Shown here in pieces: positions 11,288 to 23,082 of a stretch of DNA of 64,000 nt; within the stretch, counting starts at the first letter, position 1; the number at the start of each line of letters is the position of its first letter. The DNA is from Catonia carolina. Lineage: Eukaryota; Arthropoda; Insecta; Hemiptera; Achilidae. A program made the translations under genes and the position numbers. The stretch lies in NCBI GenBank assembly GCA_035578175.1, contig JAQMRL010000001.1, positions 372,427,720 through 372,491,719 of the forward strand, written 5' to 3'. Under the pieces are notes generated by a model. That model did no database searches, had not been told where the DNA came from, and saw nothing but the letters and a program-made list of their open reading frames with translations.

Positions 11288-11560
11288 TGTGTACGTTGCA
11301 ATCTGTGAATTTCAGAACAATAAGCAACCCCATGACCCAATGAGATGAAAATGGTATGTACGTCCAGTAAATGAGGTGTAGTCTAGTACAATCTCAAGCA
11401 GACCATTCCAGAGATGGTATAGTAAATTGAACCACAACTTTCAAAGTAAACCGGTAACCATTGTCTATTATTCACATCTGAATACAAGTAACTACCTTTA
11501 CCAGGATTTGAACCACTGAACCTTCGTCTCCGAAAATCAGCTGTCTACAGCTGATATAGG
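11288..11560 (-). mobile_element. SINE-I copy 1 (tRNA-derived)
   Basis: Minus-strand SINE; its head is on the right with the B-box-like GGTTCAAATCC (plus-strand GGATTTGAACC near 11501) and TCAGCTGT. The body carries the shared blocks GGTTACCGGTTTACTTTGA and TCATTGGGTCATGGGG and ends near GCAACGTACACAT. It matches copies at 39790-40035 and 44206-44515 over about 250 bp. Confidence 0.75.
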
Positions 11561-11564
11561 AGCC

Positions 11565-11830
11565 TAGATATAGGAAAGATAAGTTTCGTTTTCCTGTCGA
11601 TTTTTCAAAAATTAAATTTTCACCAGAAATGTAGATTTTCATGTCCCTTGAATACAAAAAAACAATGTTATTAGTGATGTGTGTGAACAAAATTTCTTAA
11701 GAATGGAATAGCGTACGAAGGTAAAACTTGTAACTTAAGTTAGGGACCTCGACGGGACATGACACGAACTTTTTCATGAAAATCGGTTAACCGGAAGTAC
11801 TTAGTACATATTTTTTTTCTTTACATCTTA
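11565..11830 (+). repeat. Partial RepB copy
   Basis: Shares the 5' third of RepB: TTTTTCA.AAATT.AATTTTC, then a minimal TGTGTGTGAACAAAAT, TAAAACTTGTAACTTAAGTT, and ACTTTTTCATGAAAATCGGT. The TG tract is only a few repeats long. The rest of the element is missing. Confidence 0.6.
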
Positions 11831-12157
11831 TATAAAAACATTTTGAAACGCTTAAAGGAGTATAAATCATAATTTATTAGATTCCATGTAATGATAACTG
11901 ATACCTCTCGCTGTTTATGAAACAAATTGTTAACTAAACTATATAAATCCTTTTTCTAAAGACAAAAAATAATAAATGGTTTGGACACATTCTTTTAATT
12001 GCTTTTAAGTTAATGTATAACTTACCAGTTTTATAAATCTAATTAGCAAACTACTTAAAGGAGAGGTGTACCTGTAGATGTTAGCCGATGGACCAACATA
12101 TTCATGTCATCAACTTATTTCCTGTTCCATGTTATGAAAAAATTCTGTAGTAGTTAA

Positions 12158-12907
12158 GGGGGTACGGAACAAAAACATTTTCAAAAATTCAAAATTTTGT
12201 TTTTCCCGTCATGTGATTACTTGATATTTTAGCTTTAAAATGAGCTATTATTAAATGGATTCTGAGCAGTAGAAACTTTTTTACAATTTTTTTTCGAAAG
12301 TAACTTCAATGTGATTGTTTTATCACCTGAAGTTGGTATGCGGTGCGTGACAACTATACTAAACCTGGACGGTAAACGCATTCAAAATTCTGATCGTGTA
12401 ATGAGTGAGCTTCAAAAAAGGGCAAGGCAAGCTAGAGAACAAGCCAAAACGAAACTAGAAGAGGAGCTAGTTACAGCAAGAGGATCCAGATAATCCTACT
12501 TATGCTGCTGGCATGTACTAATTTATGTAACACATAAATATTTTGGTTTCCTTATTTCCCGAAAACAATCATTTTTGACACAAAAGACCCATTTTCTCAA
12601 GAACTGTAGAGATATTCGCTTCAAATTTTCAGGGCATAATATTTAGTATCTTATACAACTTTTAACATGAGCGTTTTAAAATGTAGGCTCTTGAACTTAT
12701 TTTTCAGACTTACTAGAACAGTTACCATAGCGACTATGATAAGAAATTTATAAAAAAAATTTAAAATTCTAATAAGGACAAACCCCTGTCTAAAATTGCA
12801 TTAGATACTGAATAATGTGTGGTGAAAATTTGGAGAAGTTGTCTCTACTGGTTGGTGAGAAAATGGGTCAAACATTAACATAGCTGATATAGGCGTTCCG
12901 TACCCCC
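12158..12907 (+). mobile_element. TTAA-flanked DNA transposon derivative, TIR GGGGGTACGGAAC
   Basis: TTAA at 12154-12157 is followed by GGGGGTACGGAAC; the reverse complement GTTCCGTACCCCC followed by TTAA lies at 12895-12911. The 17-bp termini including TTAA are perfect inverted copies. TTAA target duplications are known for piggyBac and Kolobok superfamilies. A coding remnant (12290-12520) ends in PDNPTYAAGMY. This resembles the C-termini I recall for Kolobok/Mutator-like transposases in insects, which favours Kolobok. At 750 bp it is an internally deleted, non-autonomous copy. Confidence 0.82.
12290..12520 (+). pseudogene. Transposase C-terminal remnant inside the TTAA element
   Basis: The open frame FNVIVLSPEVGMRC...NLDGKRIQNSDRVMSEL continues into a basic, helical KRARQAREQAKTKLEEEL stretch (to about 12475). 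After a one-step frame change the expected end, QQEDPDNPTYAAGMY and a TAA stop, is seen at about 12479-12523. No ATG-initiated product is likely and no DDE catalytic residues are present. I infer a transposase C-terminus from its position between TIRs and the ending; it has no independent function. Confidence 0.5.
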
Positions 12908-12911
12908 TTAA

Positions 12912-15305
12912 AATGAAACATTTAATAACAAACTATTTTAGAAATCTCGTTTATAATAATCTATAATATGAACGTTCAAGGTTTGATTCTAGGCTGGTAT
13001 CTGGAAATGTTAACATTTTAAAACCAACATTACCGTAACCTAGAGTAGCCGCTAATTATAAAGTTGTTGATGAGACTTCATAAAACTAAAAGAGTCTTTT
13101 ATAAGAAAAATAAAAGTAAAATTTTATTGTAATAGTAAACAACGATGGTTGCCCTGTGCGTTTATTCCCAGTTGTACCTTTTCGCTGATAAATCACTTTT
13201 TCCATTTTCAGGGATTTTATTGTCCTGTCTTTTGCAAGATTTAACAAGCTCCTTTTTATAACAAAAAGAAAACACAAAAGGAAATTTCTGTATAAATTAT
13301 TTGCTTTTATAAATTACTTGGTTACGTAATTTTGTTTTTAGTTACAGTGATTACTACATTCTCACATCGTAATTTCAACGCATTAAAGTACCCAACGCCA
13401 AACAATAAAGTACCCAAACAATAAATTAAGTTTCTGAAATTTTTAAATTCATTAAAAGAAAAGTTTAATTCTTAATTTATTTCGAAATTTAAGCGAAAAT
13501 TATTCATGGTACGTGACAAATTATACGCTACATAAGGACTTACGTGTCAACACCATGAAAGAAGAAATTATGCAGCTAAGTTAAAAATATCAAATAAAAT
13601 TAGATCAACTGAATTTGTTGGCGCCTAATTTACTTGATGCTTTTTAAACATCTGTTACTCCGTCCAGGCTTTACGTAAAATATTAGTTAAATCCTACCTT
13701 AAAGATCATACTCGTAGTTTTTTCTATTATATGCATATTTTTAAAGTGAAATCTGATGTTCCATTTTAGTATGCCGACAATTTTTTTTTAAAAAGTGCTA
13801 TTTTGGCTCTTCAAACACAACGGACTTCGTAGCGCGCTCTATAATAATCATCGGCATCGTGTTAAGAAAATAGTTTATCTGGAATTTTTTACATGTAAGT
13901 TGGTGTTGGAATAGTAAGAAAGGCAAGACCAAAAGCAATGGATATTTGACTAAGGAGGCGAATACAGAAGATAAGGTAGGTCGATAAAAAGACAAAAATA
14001 ATGAAATTGTAATAAGAATCGGATTCAAAATCAAACACGTTTGATGTTTGAACAAACAAAAAACCGAAATACAGCTCTAGAGAACATTATGAGATAAAAT
14101 TATTTCAGTGTGATTATTGTTTATGATAAGATGCTGGGTAAGAGAGGAAGTGAAAGGCCGAAGAAACAGAACAAAGATAGGTTAATGAAATATTTGAAAT
14201 CCAAAAAGTACATTACGTAGAAATAAACGAAATGTATAGGAACTCATGGTTGCATTTACAAGGAAAAGCCATCAGAATTTATAATGAATGTATGGAATTA
14301 AATCAAAGGCTACACAGTTATTGACAATGTTTCGATTTTCTAAAAGTCTATTTTTACCACAATCACTCATTGAACCATAAATTTGACGGTTTATTACCCT
14401 CAAACAATGTATGAGATTTTATTGTTACATCTAAGTACTACCAAATAACTCCATATTTTAGCAGAGGTATTTTCATTAATACTGCCAGAGAGTTCATCCA
14501 ACTTTATACGAATTCTTACTTATATCTGTACTTAGTCAATGACTACATGGTAATTTTGTATTTTAATCATTTTGCAGTTTCATTTTGGCGTGATCAAAAT
14601 ACAAAAAGATCCGTAACGAAGATTTTTTTTTTAATAAAATACATTTATTAAATTTCCTGAAGAATGTTATACTTCAGAATCTGAATGAATTTAAAATTGA
14701 ATCGCTATCTAATAGTGATTTAATTTATTGTTAATTCATTACTTTGAAGCTTAAAATAATTCATAGAATTTATATTTTATGTTAATATTTTGGTACATAC
14801 TAAATTATAGTCCTTGTAAACTGAAGAGGCTTATGGTTCTGACTGGCTGTTTCTGTTTGGCGCTTTACCACATCATTTCTAAGCACTTATACAACATTTG
14901 TCGTAAAAATGTTTGGCACAAACTATGTCACTTGTTAGTTTTCTAATATAATAGAACAGCAATTCAACGTAATACACCTAGGGATATTCGAAATACGATA
15001 ATACGTATAAAATTATTTAGAAAATATTTTAGTAGTTCACATAAATATGCTGTTTTAAGTCAAATTTATGCTAAAGCATTACCTTTCTTTATTTTATGCT
15101 TTAAAAAATTATCTTATAAGTAAAATTTATAACGTTTGGAATTGCATACATTTTATTTAACTTGCCGTAAAATTACGTTTGTCTCATTTTTTTCGAACAT
15201 CTAAGTTTATTTACTATCATTTAAAAACTAAAACTATTAGTAATTAATATGTAAGTCTTCACATGACGAAGACAATACCCAGTGATACTGCTTCCAAAAG
15301 AAAAC
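12912..15305. other. Non-coding, nothing firmly recognised
   Basis: AT-rich. At 14125-14190 a short GKRGSERPKKQNKDRLMKYL reading on the plus strand faintly recalls basic C-termini of LINE proteins, but is too short to call. An 85-codon minus frame at 13798-14055 is hydrophobic and unassigned. Confidence 0.45.
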
Positions 15306-15309
15306 AAAA

Positions 15310-16085
15310 TTATGTACAATTTTTTAAAACAGTATATCTAGATAAAAGATTAACAAAGTAGAATGCGTTGAGGAAGATGATGTTGATAAATAATAATATG
15401 GACTTCAGTTGTGTACAATGTAGGTTAGTTGGTAAATCTAAACAGAAGGTCAAGCAGTTTATTCTTTTTAATCGTGTTACGTCTTCGCTATTATCAAGTA
15501 AGTTAAGCGCCAAAGAATTTAGGTGATCGGCTAATTTTTCTTGATATTCTGAACTTTGCTGCGTAATTTCTTCTTTCTCGGTGTTGACACGTAAGTCCTT
15601 ATGTAGCACATCATTTGTCACATACTATGGAGCATTTATTATAATCCGTAAAACTTTTGACTGGAATCGTTGGATGATAGCAAGATTCTATTTCGCAGCC
15701 GATCCCCAAAGTGGTAACCCATAAGTTCACAGCGGTTGCAATATGACTTTGTACAATAGGAGCTTGCTCTCTAATGACAGCTGTGAACGTTTGTTGATCA
15801 TCCAATACAAATCTTTCAGCTTCAATCCCAGTTTTCTGTGTGTGTTCCAAATATGTTTGGGCCAGGTAAGGCGTCGATCTGAGCGCATTCCCAAGTATTT
15901 GACATAACTAGACTGGGGAACTGGTCTGTCATTTATTCGTATCAGTGGATATGTGTCTTTCCTCAAAGTGAATGTAATATGTCTCGATTTGTCATCATTT
16001 ATCCTAATTTTCCATTTCTTACTCCAGTTTTTAACTATACTCAGATAGTCTTGTAGTATTTTAACAGATTTATTTGTTCTATTGA
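15310..16085 (-). pseudogene. Jockey-type LINE fragment, RT C-terminal part
   Basis: Minus strand from about 16085: RKDTYPLIRINDRPVPQSS, YVKYLGMRSDRRLTW, KRSQLSLESKLLLYKVILQP. The frame then shifts to TYGLPLWGSAAK (near 15710), with further stops, and shifts again to EYQEKLADHLNSLALNLLDN (15400-15560). These are the conserved blocks after the YADD core of jockey-clade ORF2. The catalytic core and 5' part are absent. At least two frameshifts and two stops show it is dead. It is related to, but clearly different from, the jockey element at 50243-54590. Confidence 0.8.
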
Positions 16086-19000
16086 GGTTATTATTAATTA
16101 CAGACTAATGAAAATATTTTGAATAAATACTTTCAGGTCCTATCTGCGAACCTAACCCAGAAACTACCGGAAATGCCATAACAAAGAATCCACAAACTAT
16201 GTACAAAGTTCAAAAATTATTAATGATATAAAAATATTAATGTTATTATTTAATGTTTTTAATATTTGTTAGTTAGTTTTTATAGTTGTTAATTTTTTTG
16301 ATTGGTTTTTGTAATTTTGTATCAGCAATTTATTGGATACTTGTAGCAACACTACGGTTGTACAATTTTAAAGGTAAATGAATTAACACAAATTTGTAAT
16401 TTAAGACGTTTAATTAAATAGAAAAACAAAATAAATAATTATTACTACAACAAAATAATGACTCTACATAAAATATTCTCAGGGATTAATTTATAATTGT
16501 TTATTGTTCATTTTAACATCCTACAAATACAACAATTGAAAAATTTTAATAAAACTAAAGACTATCGGTATCTATTTAAATTGAAAGTAATACTGGTTTT
16601 TAGATTTTAAAAATTTAGATTATTATTTAATTTTGAATACTTTATAAATTGAGAACTAGAATTCTATATGGATATCAGTTGATAATATGAATACTTAGTT
16701 GAATTTTACTGGTTCCCGTTATAATTCTTTGAAGATGTACTGAAACGTTGATTCTTAGCGTCGGTCTATAACAATTGGATTCTTGCTGTTTTTAAACTTG
16801 AAGTATTTTAAAATATTCTCCGATCTTCCATTTAAAATTTTTATTGTTCATTATAGCTCATAACTTTGTCCATTCACTGATATACTATTTGATAGATATT
16901 AGTAGTTTTTTAATATTATAATTTTAAATTTTTTCTGGAGCTTTATTACAATACGTTCGATACGGTTAATGGATGGCGTACCGCTCGCCGATTTCATGAT
17001 TCAAGCGACGATGTCATCTTTGAAATCTGATTAAATATTTTAAACTGTTTAAGAAAAACGGATCACTATTTAAAAATATACACTGTACATTACTTTAGTT
17101 ATAAATGTTTTTAGTTAAATATTTTATCTTAGTTTCGAATTTTAATTCACTTTTTACTAAATATGATTTAGTTGTTCATTTTGATAGAGTTGTACTCACT
17201 TCCAATCTCGTTGTACGTATGTTATAAATTATAAAATTGATTGAAAATTAACTGATATTCTATTAATTAAAAAACTGTTATTATTATTTACCAGTATTTA
17301 TACATTATAAAGCTATTAATATTTTTTAAAAGTTTTAACAGATTTATATACCAGATATTACTAGACTCGATATATTTCTATTTATAAATTAAGTAGTGGT
17401 CAGCCTGTCTGTTTGACCTAGTCCACTAAATACCAAATGTAGGTCAAGTTCATTCTACATACTGTTATAAGTTTGTTGTAATAACTGGTCGCTAATGCAT
17501 TGCTGATGCGACTGTAAATAATTAACTTAAAAGAACATATTTCATTTTAAAAAATTAACGTTCAATTAGTGGAAAACAACATGTTAAAAAACCTTACAAC
17601 ATTGACCAGGCATGAATTAAACAGTAACTTGTTTACATTTAATATATTTCAAACTCAATTCAAGTCTAAAGTAATCAATTAGGTATTAGGAAATTGGATG
17701 TCAACTTTAAATAGTAGCCTAACAGTGAAATTAATCAAATTTTATTTAATCAAAACGAACAACGACATGTTATAGTTCTTAATAGAACAAAAATTGTTGA
17801 TTGAATTTACAAAATGAAAGTTAGTTACTATAAATCCCGATATACGTCACAACATGTCCTATCTAATCAGAGTACAATTTTCGATTTTATTTTAACACGT
17901 CATTATCAAATTTCGAAAACAATAATAGTTTTCAACAAAAAAACTGAAAATTTATTCACATATTACTAGCAGCCATTTTTTAACGAATTCAGTAAAACAT
18001 TTTCACGGCTATTAATTTTAGTACTCCATGAGAACGCACAATAAAACCTAGTCATAAGGAACAACATAGATAAATAAAATCTTGTTTTTAAAAGAATTAG
18101 ACTAAAACAAACACAAAAGAGAACAAATAAATATGTTGTATACCTTTGTTTTAAAAAATGATTATGCTTGCTTTCAGTTTGAGAGGGTATAATTCTCTCA
18201 GCTTTAACCTGTTTGCTTTACTTCTTACAAAAAGAAACGAACAAAAGTGGTAATGGTTCAGAAAACAACTAACTTTACTTTTTGTTGAACTCAACACTTA
18301 CATGTAAAGAAGTGAGCCGTTTAAGCCAGACACTGAGTTCTATTTTTGTATTCCTAGGTTTTGTTGTTATATTTATCTGCTTTCTTTGCAGGTGTTTTGA
18401 AATAGTGTAATAGTATTCTACAGACGGCTAATTTTCCTTGAAACATTTTCCTTTTGTTTCACAACTCAGTGTCATAACATACATTTTAAATAAGTTCAAA
18501 AGCTGATAACTATTTAATTTTGTTTCTTCGTGAATTAATCAAGGTGATTTCTCATCCTTCTTTTTCTTTTGGTTAATTTACATTGAAACAATGTTAACAT
18601 ATTTCTATGAAATACGAACGCGACGATGAATAATCGGACGATGAATATACGCGACGATGAAATCGTCACGTATATACTAAAATGTGAAAACTTTGTACAT
18701 ATCATTTTTGATGAAAAAATTCAGAGCTAAAGTTTTAATTTTAAGCCTTTAACTTCTCTGGTATTTAGAAAGGTGCTTAGTACTTTATTCTATAAAAGTT
18801 TTCCTAATTTTTTAAAATAATTATTTATAATATTTTTCTGCCTTGATGTAACACACTTCGTTGTAATTATCACATCTTTTGTATTCTTGGAAATTAGTCT
18901 TTTTATGTTGAAAAATAGTTCTAAGATTAGAAAATTGTTTCAAAAATTAGAAAGAAAAAAGTTAAAGCATATAAAACCATTTATTCGGAGTTTTTGTCGA

Positions 19001-20830
19001 GATCTGGTTATTTCTAAAATAATAACCTTTTAAATGCATAATAAAATCCACAAATTTTATCTTTTTGCTCTTTTCTATTTTCATCTTGGATATACCTTTA
19101 TTTCCTATTACATGTTTGCATACTTGATGATACTGTTTTTCTTTCATCCTCTGATAACCCTGTCTATACTTCAAACAACATTTAGTATCAACTTGGCATT
19201 CTCGAAGTATGCTTTAAAAGATGGAATTTAAAAGTTAACATAATCAAAACATACCAAATTATCTTGACCCTTCGTCGATAAACGTGTCCACATTATTTTT
19301 TTTCAACCAAACTCTTCCACAAGCAAACAATGTTCGGTATCTTGGGCTATACTTCGACAGTTGGTTAACGTAGAACAGATATGTTAAGGTAGCGTTGAAC
19401 AGATGAAGCGTTGTACTAAGTGACTACTACAATACGATAGACTAAAGCCGTTATAAAGACTATTAGTCAAGTGATTAAAACTACCCGTGGCTTCGAAAGT
19501 TTTGACTTACAAGACGATGCTCCAACCGATTTGGATGTAAAATATATAAATGCTGCATCAAAGGTGTCACACATTTCATGAAATCAACGTTTCCAAAGTA
19601 AATTCTTGCAACTCATTACTAATTCCTCGAGTAATTATTATCCTGTAGAACACTAAACGATGATTTACGTGTTTGTTACATCAACGACGCATTTATAAAA
19701 AATCTCCGTCTGTATCCGCATAAAAAATCCGTCTGCATTAGCAGAAATTGCAAAACAGACAGACGTAAAACAAACAAAATAATTTATAAAATTGTTCTGC
19801 AGATCCAGAGACAGAATTTAAAATCATGATAATCCCTTAATATGCAAATTAATTTCCGCGCTCTACCAGGAATTCCACAAAGATAACTGTAACTCAGATA
19901 AAATAGTGATGATACAATGATACAGATGGAATAGCGAGGATTTTATTGATATATTAAGACAACTCTAATAGTAAATACAATTTTAATATAAAATTAACAT
20001 TTAAAATATTTCATTTATCTGAAGAACTATTATTGGGGTGAGTCCTCTGCAAATCCATTTATGCAAGTTATTTTTTGTTATTTATTTTCTATAATTAATA
20101 CACAGCCGTGATCGTTTTTGCTGGTTGTATTTGTACAGTTGCAAAATGAAATAAAATTACTTAACAAAAAATATAATGCACTACCGAAGTAAAAACTAAG
20201 AAATATTTTCATTTTACTCAAAACTTTTACAGTTTTATAAGTTTCATACTTTTATTTTAATCTATTTTAATTTGGAAGTTATAACTCATTTTCCTTGCCT
20301 AGAAAACTTAACTTTACTAGCCTAGGTTAAACTCATCAAATAAAGCTGCTCTTTTTTTTAAAGTATATAAATATTTTATCGGAGATTTTAAAACCAACTC
20401 AGTAAAATTTCTAACTTTATTACGGAATAAGTATTAAATAATAAGTTTTAGCTAGTAAACCTGTAACTAGTACTGTTTGTAAGTATAATCTTTTACTTTT
20501 CTAGAGTTTAGAAATGTCAAGTTAAAAGATGATACTTAATATTTGAAAAGGACAGTAAATTTAATATTTATACCGTTTTAATGTATAAAACATCTCTTTA
20601 ACTTTTAAGCCTTCATAGAAAAAAAGTTTGTATTATGAGATTATACTCTGAAAATCCTAGTTAAGTAAGTTCTTAAATGTCTACTCGTTTCATTGTAAAG
20701 TTTATTATTAAGTAAAAAATAAAATCTATCAAAGTTTCCCATAAAAAAAGTTAATAAAAATATTTAAATTTAATATTTTTAATAAATAAACATATTTATA
20801 TTCATAAATAAACTTTATCGAAAACTGTCT
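16086..20830. other. 4.7 kb AT-rich non-coding DNA
   Basis: I see no gene, tRNA or complete mobile element. Small features are a CGACGATGAA triplication at about 18620-18660 and a TCCGTCTG duplication at 19705-19735. This could be intron or intergenic sequence. Confidence 0.5.
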
Positions 20831-20834
20831 AAAT

Positions 20835-20990
20835 TAGTGTAGTAGTTAGCCAGCTGGTCTATAAACCAGGAGGTCCTTGGTTCTAAGGTGTAAAAATTAT
20901 TACGCTTCAAACATATCATTTTATGTCACATAAAAGTTGCTAATGGTCAAGCTGTTGATGCGAGTTTCAATCAACGGCAAAACTGTAAAT
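20835..20990 (+). mobile_element. SINE-II copy, degraded
   Basis: The head TAGTGTAGTAGTTAGCCAGC and a weak B-box-like GGTTCTAAGG are followed by the shared SINE-II body GCTAATGGTCAAGCTGTTGA and TGCGA. The tail is lost. It matches the 3' bodies at 27295-27475 and 56207-56405. Confidence 0.55.
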
Positions 20991-21184
20991 CTTCCGTAAC
21001 ATACTTTTCGCTTACCCAAACCAACTGATAAGCAAAGTTTTTTCCAATGATTTACCAAACACCTTTTAGAAATGGTTAAGGAGAAAGTGGAGTAGAGAAC
21101 TCTTTGTTTTTAAATTAATTTCATTAATAGATTAGGCTTACATTATCATAATACCGTTTCAAAGTTTAATCACACCTTGATTCT

Positions 21185-21351
21185 GCTATTTAATTAATTT
21201 ACGGTTCAGAGTGTTGAACCCTGACTGCTCAGCAGACATCAAAAATAGAGGCTGCTAAGATGAGATTGTAAAGATCTTCAACAGGATGTAGATTGCTGAA
21301 TAATAAAAGAAATTAAAATATTAGGAATTAACTTAATGTGCCATTAACTTA
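21185..21351 (+). pseudogene. Older LINE fragment interrupted by the 21352 element
   Basis: The plus frame reads SECWTLTAQQTSKIEAAKMRL, then a stop, then RSSTGCRLLNNKRN, another stop, and NIRN. This is the conserved post-RT block ('GsECWTLTk....I.AaEMRfLRR..G..l.dkkRn..Ir.eL'). It ends at the insertion point of the next LINE. Sequence after 23083 may be its continuation, but is too decayed to prove. Confidence 0.65.
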
Positions 21352-23070
21352 CCCTTCCGAAACCTCCCTGCCACTTCCCTCACCTTACGAGTTTCGGAAG
21401 GGTAATATTGGTCGAATAGCTGATGATGGGGATGGTAATTTGGTCATTGACAGGGAGGAGAAGAAGACTGTTTGGGAACAATATTTGAAGGATTTATTCC
21501 ATGACCTCAGAGCACAACAACCTGTCATAGAAGACAGCACTGGACCCAAAATTCTCTTGGAAGAGGCTGCAGCTGTCAAACAGATGAGGGATGGAAAAGC
21601 AACAGGCTCAGATGAAGTGCCAACAGAATTATTGAAGTTGCTTGATGAGGAAAATATGAAGACAATAACAGAAATCTTCAACTTTATATACTCAACTGGG
21701 GAAATCCCAACACAATGGCTAAAATCAGAATTCATTGCGATTCCAAAAAAGGCAGGTGCAAAAGTCTGTGAGGATTACCGAACTATCAGTTTAATGAGCC
21801 ACATGTTGAAATTGTTTTTAAAAATCATCCACAAAAGAATCTATCACACATGTGAGGAGCAGATCGCACCAAATCAATTTGGTTTTGTGAAGGCTATGGG
21901 CACAAGGGAGGCTTTGTTTGGTTTGCAGGTTTTGGTTCAGAGATGCAGAGATGTGGGTTGTAATGGTTTCGCATGTCTGATTGATTATAAAAAAGCATTT
22001 GACCGTGTTCGACATGAGAAAATGATGGATGTACTGAGGAGAACTGGAATTGATGGAAAAGACCTAAGAATAATAGCTAACTTGTATTGGAATCAAACTG
22101 CGGTCCTCAGAGTAGATGGAGATCATACAGATCAGGTGCAGATCCTTCGTGGAGTGAGACAGGGTTGCATTATATCTCCAATTATTTTCAATCTATACTC
22201 AGAACACATCTTTAGGGAGGCGCTTGGAGACATGGATGTTGGTATCTCAATGAATGGAGTCAAGCTCAACAATTTACGTTATGCCGATGATACCATAGTG
22301 TTTTCTGATTCAATAGAGGGCCTGCAGGGTTTGATGGATAGGATCACAGAAACAAGTAAAGTATATGGACTTGATATAAATATTAACAAAACAAAGCTTA
22401 TGGTCATTAGCAAAGAAAACATTGGAGGGGCAGAACTGTACATCAATCAGACAAGAATTGAAAGAGTCCCACAATACACCTACTTAGGAACGGTGATCAA
22501 TGAGTCATGGGACAATTCCCAGGAGATCCGATGCCGTATTGGAAAAGCCAAAAGTGCTTTCTTAACAATGGGTTCAGTGTTTAAGAGCCGTGACCTCACC
22601 CTACATACAAAGCTAAGACTCCTCAAATGTTATGTATATTCAGTGCTTCTGTATGGTGTAGAATCATGGACCCTAAAGGAGGACACAATATCGAGGCTCC
22701 ATGCATTTGAGTTATGGCTGTACAGAAGGATCCTGAGGATACCATGGACCGATAGGGTTACCAACCAAGAGGTACTAAGGAGGATGAATACAGCCCCAGA
22801 ACTGGTCAACCTCATCAAATGTCGAAAGCTGGAATATTTAGGTCACATAATGCGCAATCAAGGCAGGTATGAGCTATTGTAGAGCATATTACAAGGGAAA
22901 ATAGAAGGCAGGAGAGCCCCAGGACGAAGAAGAATTTCCTGGTTGGCTAACCTTAGAGCGTGGTTCGGAAAGACCTCCACCCAATTGTTCAGGAGCGCAA
23001 CCAACAAAGTAATAATAGCCAGAATGATCGCCAACGTTCGGAACGGACCGGCACCCTAAGAAGAAGAAGA
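21352..23070 (+). mobile_element. 5'-truncated LINE with perfect 12-bp target-site duplication
   Basis: GCCATTAACTTA at 21340-21351 is repeated exactly at 23071-23082, bracketing the element. The insert ends in (AAG)n (23058-23069), which replaces a poly-A tail. The 5' end is truncated inside ORF2 upstream of the RT domain; no endonuclease is present. The first 51 bases include a 12-bp inverted repeat (CCCTTCCGAAAC, 21352-21363, and GTTTCGGAAGGG, 21391-21402), suggesting a rearranged 5' junction. Confidence 0.9.
21389..23059 (+). pseudogene. LINE reverse transcriptase ORF2 fragment with one nonsense codon
   Basis: One reading frame runs 21389-23059 and is interrupted only by TAG at 22880-22882. 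It begins inside the spacer upstream of RT (FRKGNIGRIADDGDGNLV). RT blocks follow in order: IPKKAGAKVCEDYRTISLMS, QFGFVKAMGTREALF, the first catalytic Asp in IDYKKAFDRV (21983), LRGVRQGCIISP, and YADD (22280-22291). The post-RT part has LLYGVESWTLKED and RKLEYLGHIMRNQGRYELL. After the stop, ILQGKIEGRRAPGRRRISWL and a terminal TAA fit the family end. There is no in-element ATG at the start because of truncation. The clade is not certain; it is the kind commonly labelled endonuclease-reverse transcriptase in insects. Confidence 0.88.
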
Positions 23071-23082
23071 GCCATTAACTTA

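Noticed and set aside
12311..12493. 60-codon frame as an independent host gene
   Set aside because: It sits between perfect TTAA-flanked inverted termini, has no ATG start and resembles a transposase C-terminus.
14120..14290. Possible LINE C-terminal relic (GKRGSERPKKQNKDRLMKYL)
   Set aside because: Only a short basic stretch; neighbouring frames lack any conserved LINE block.
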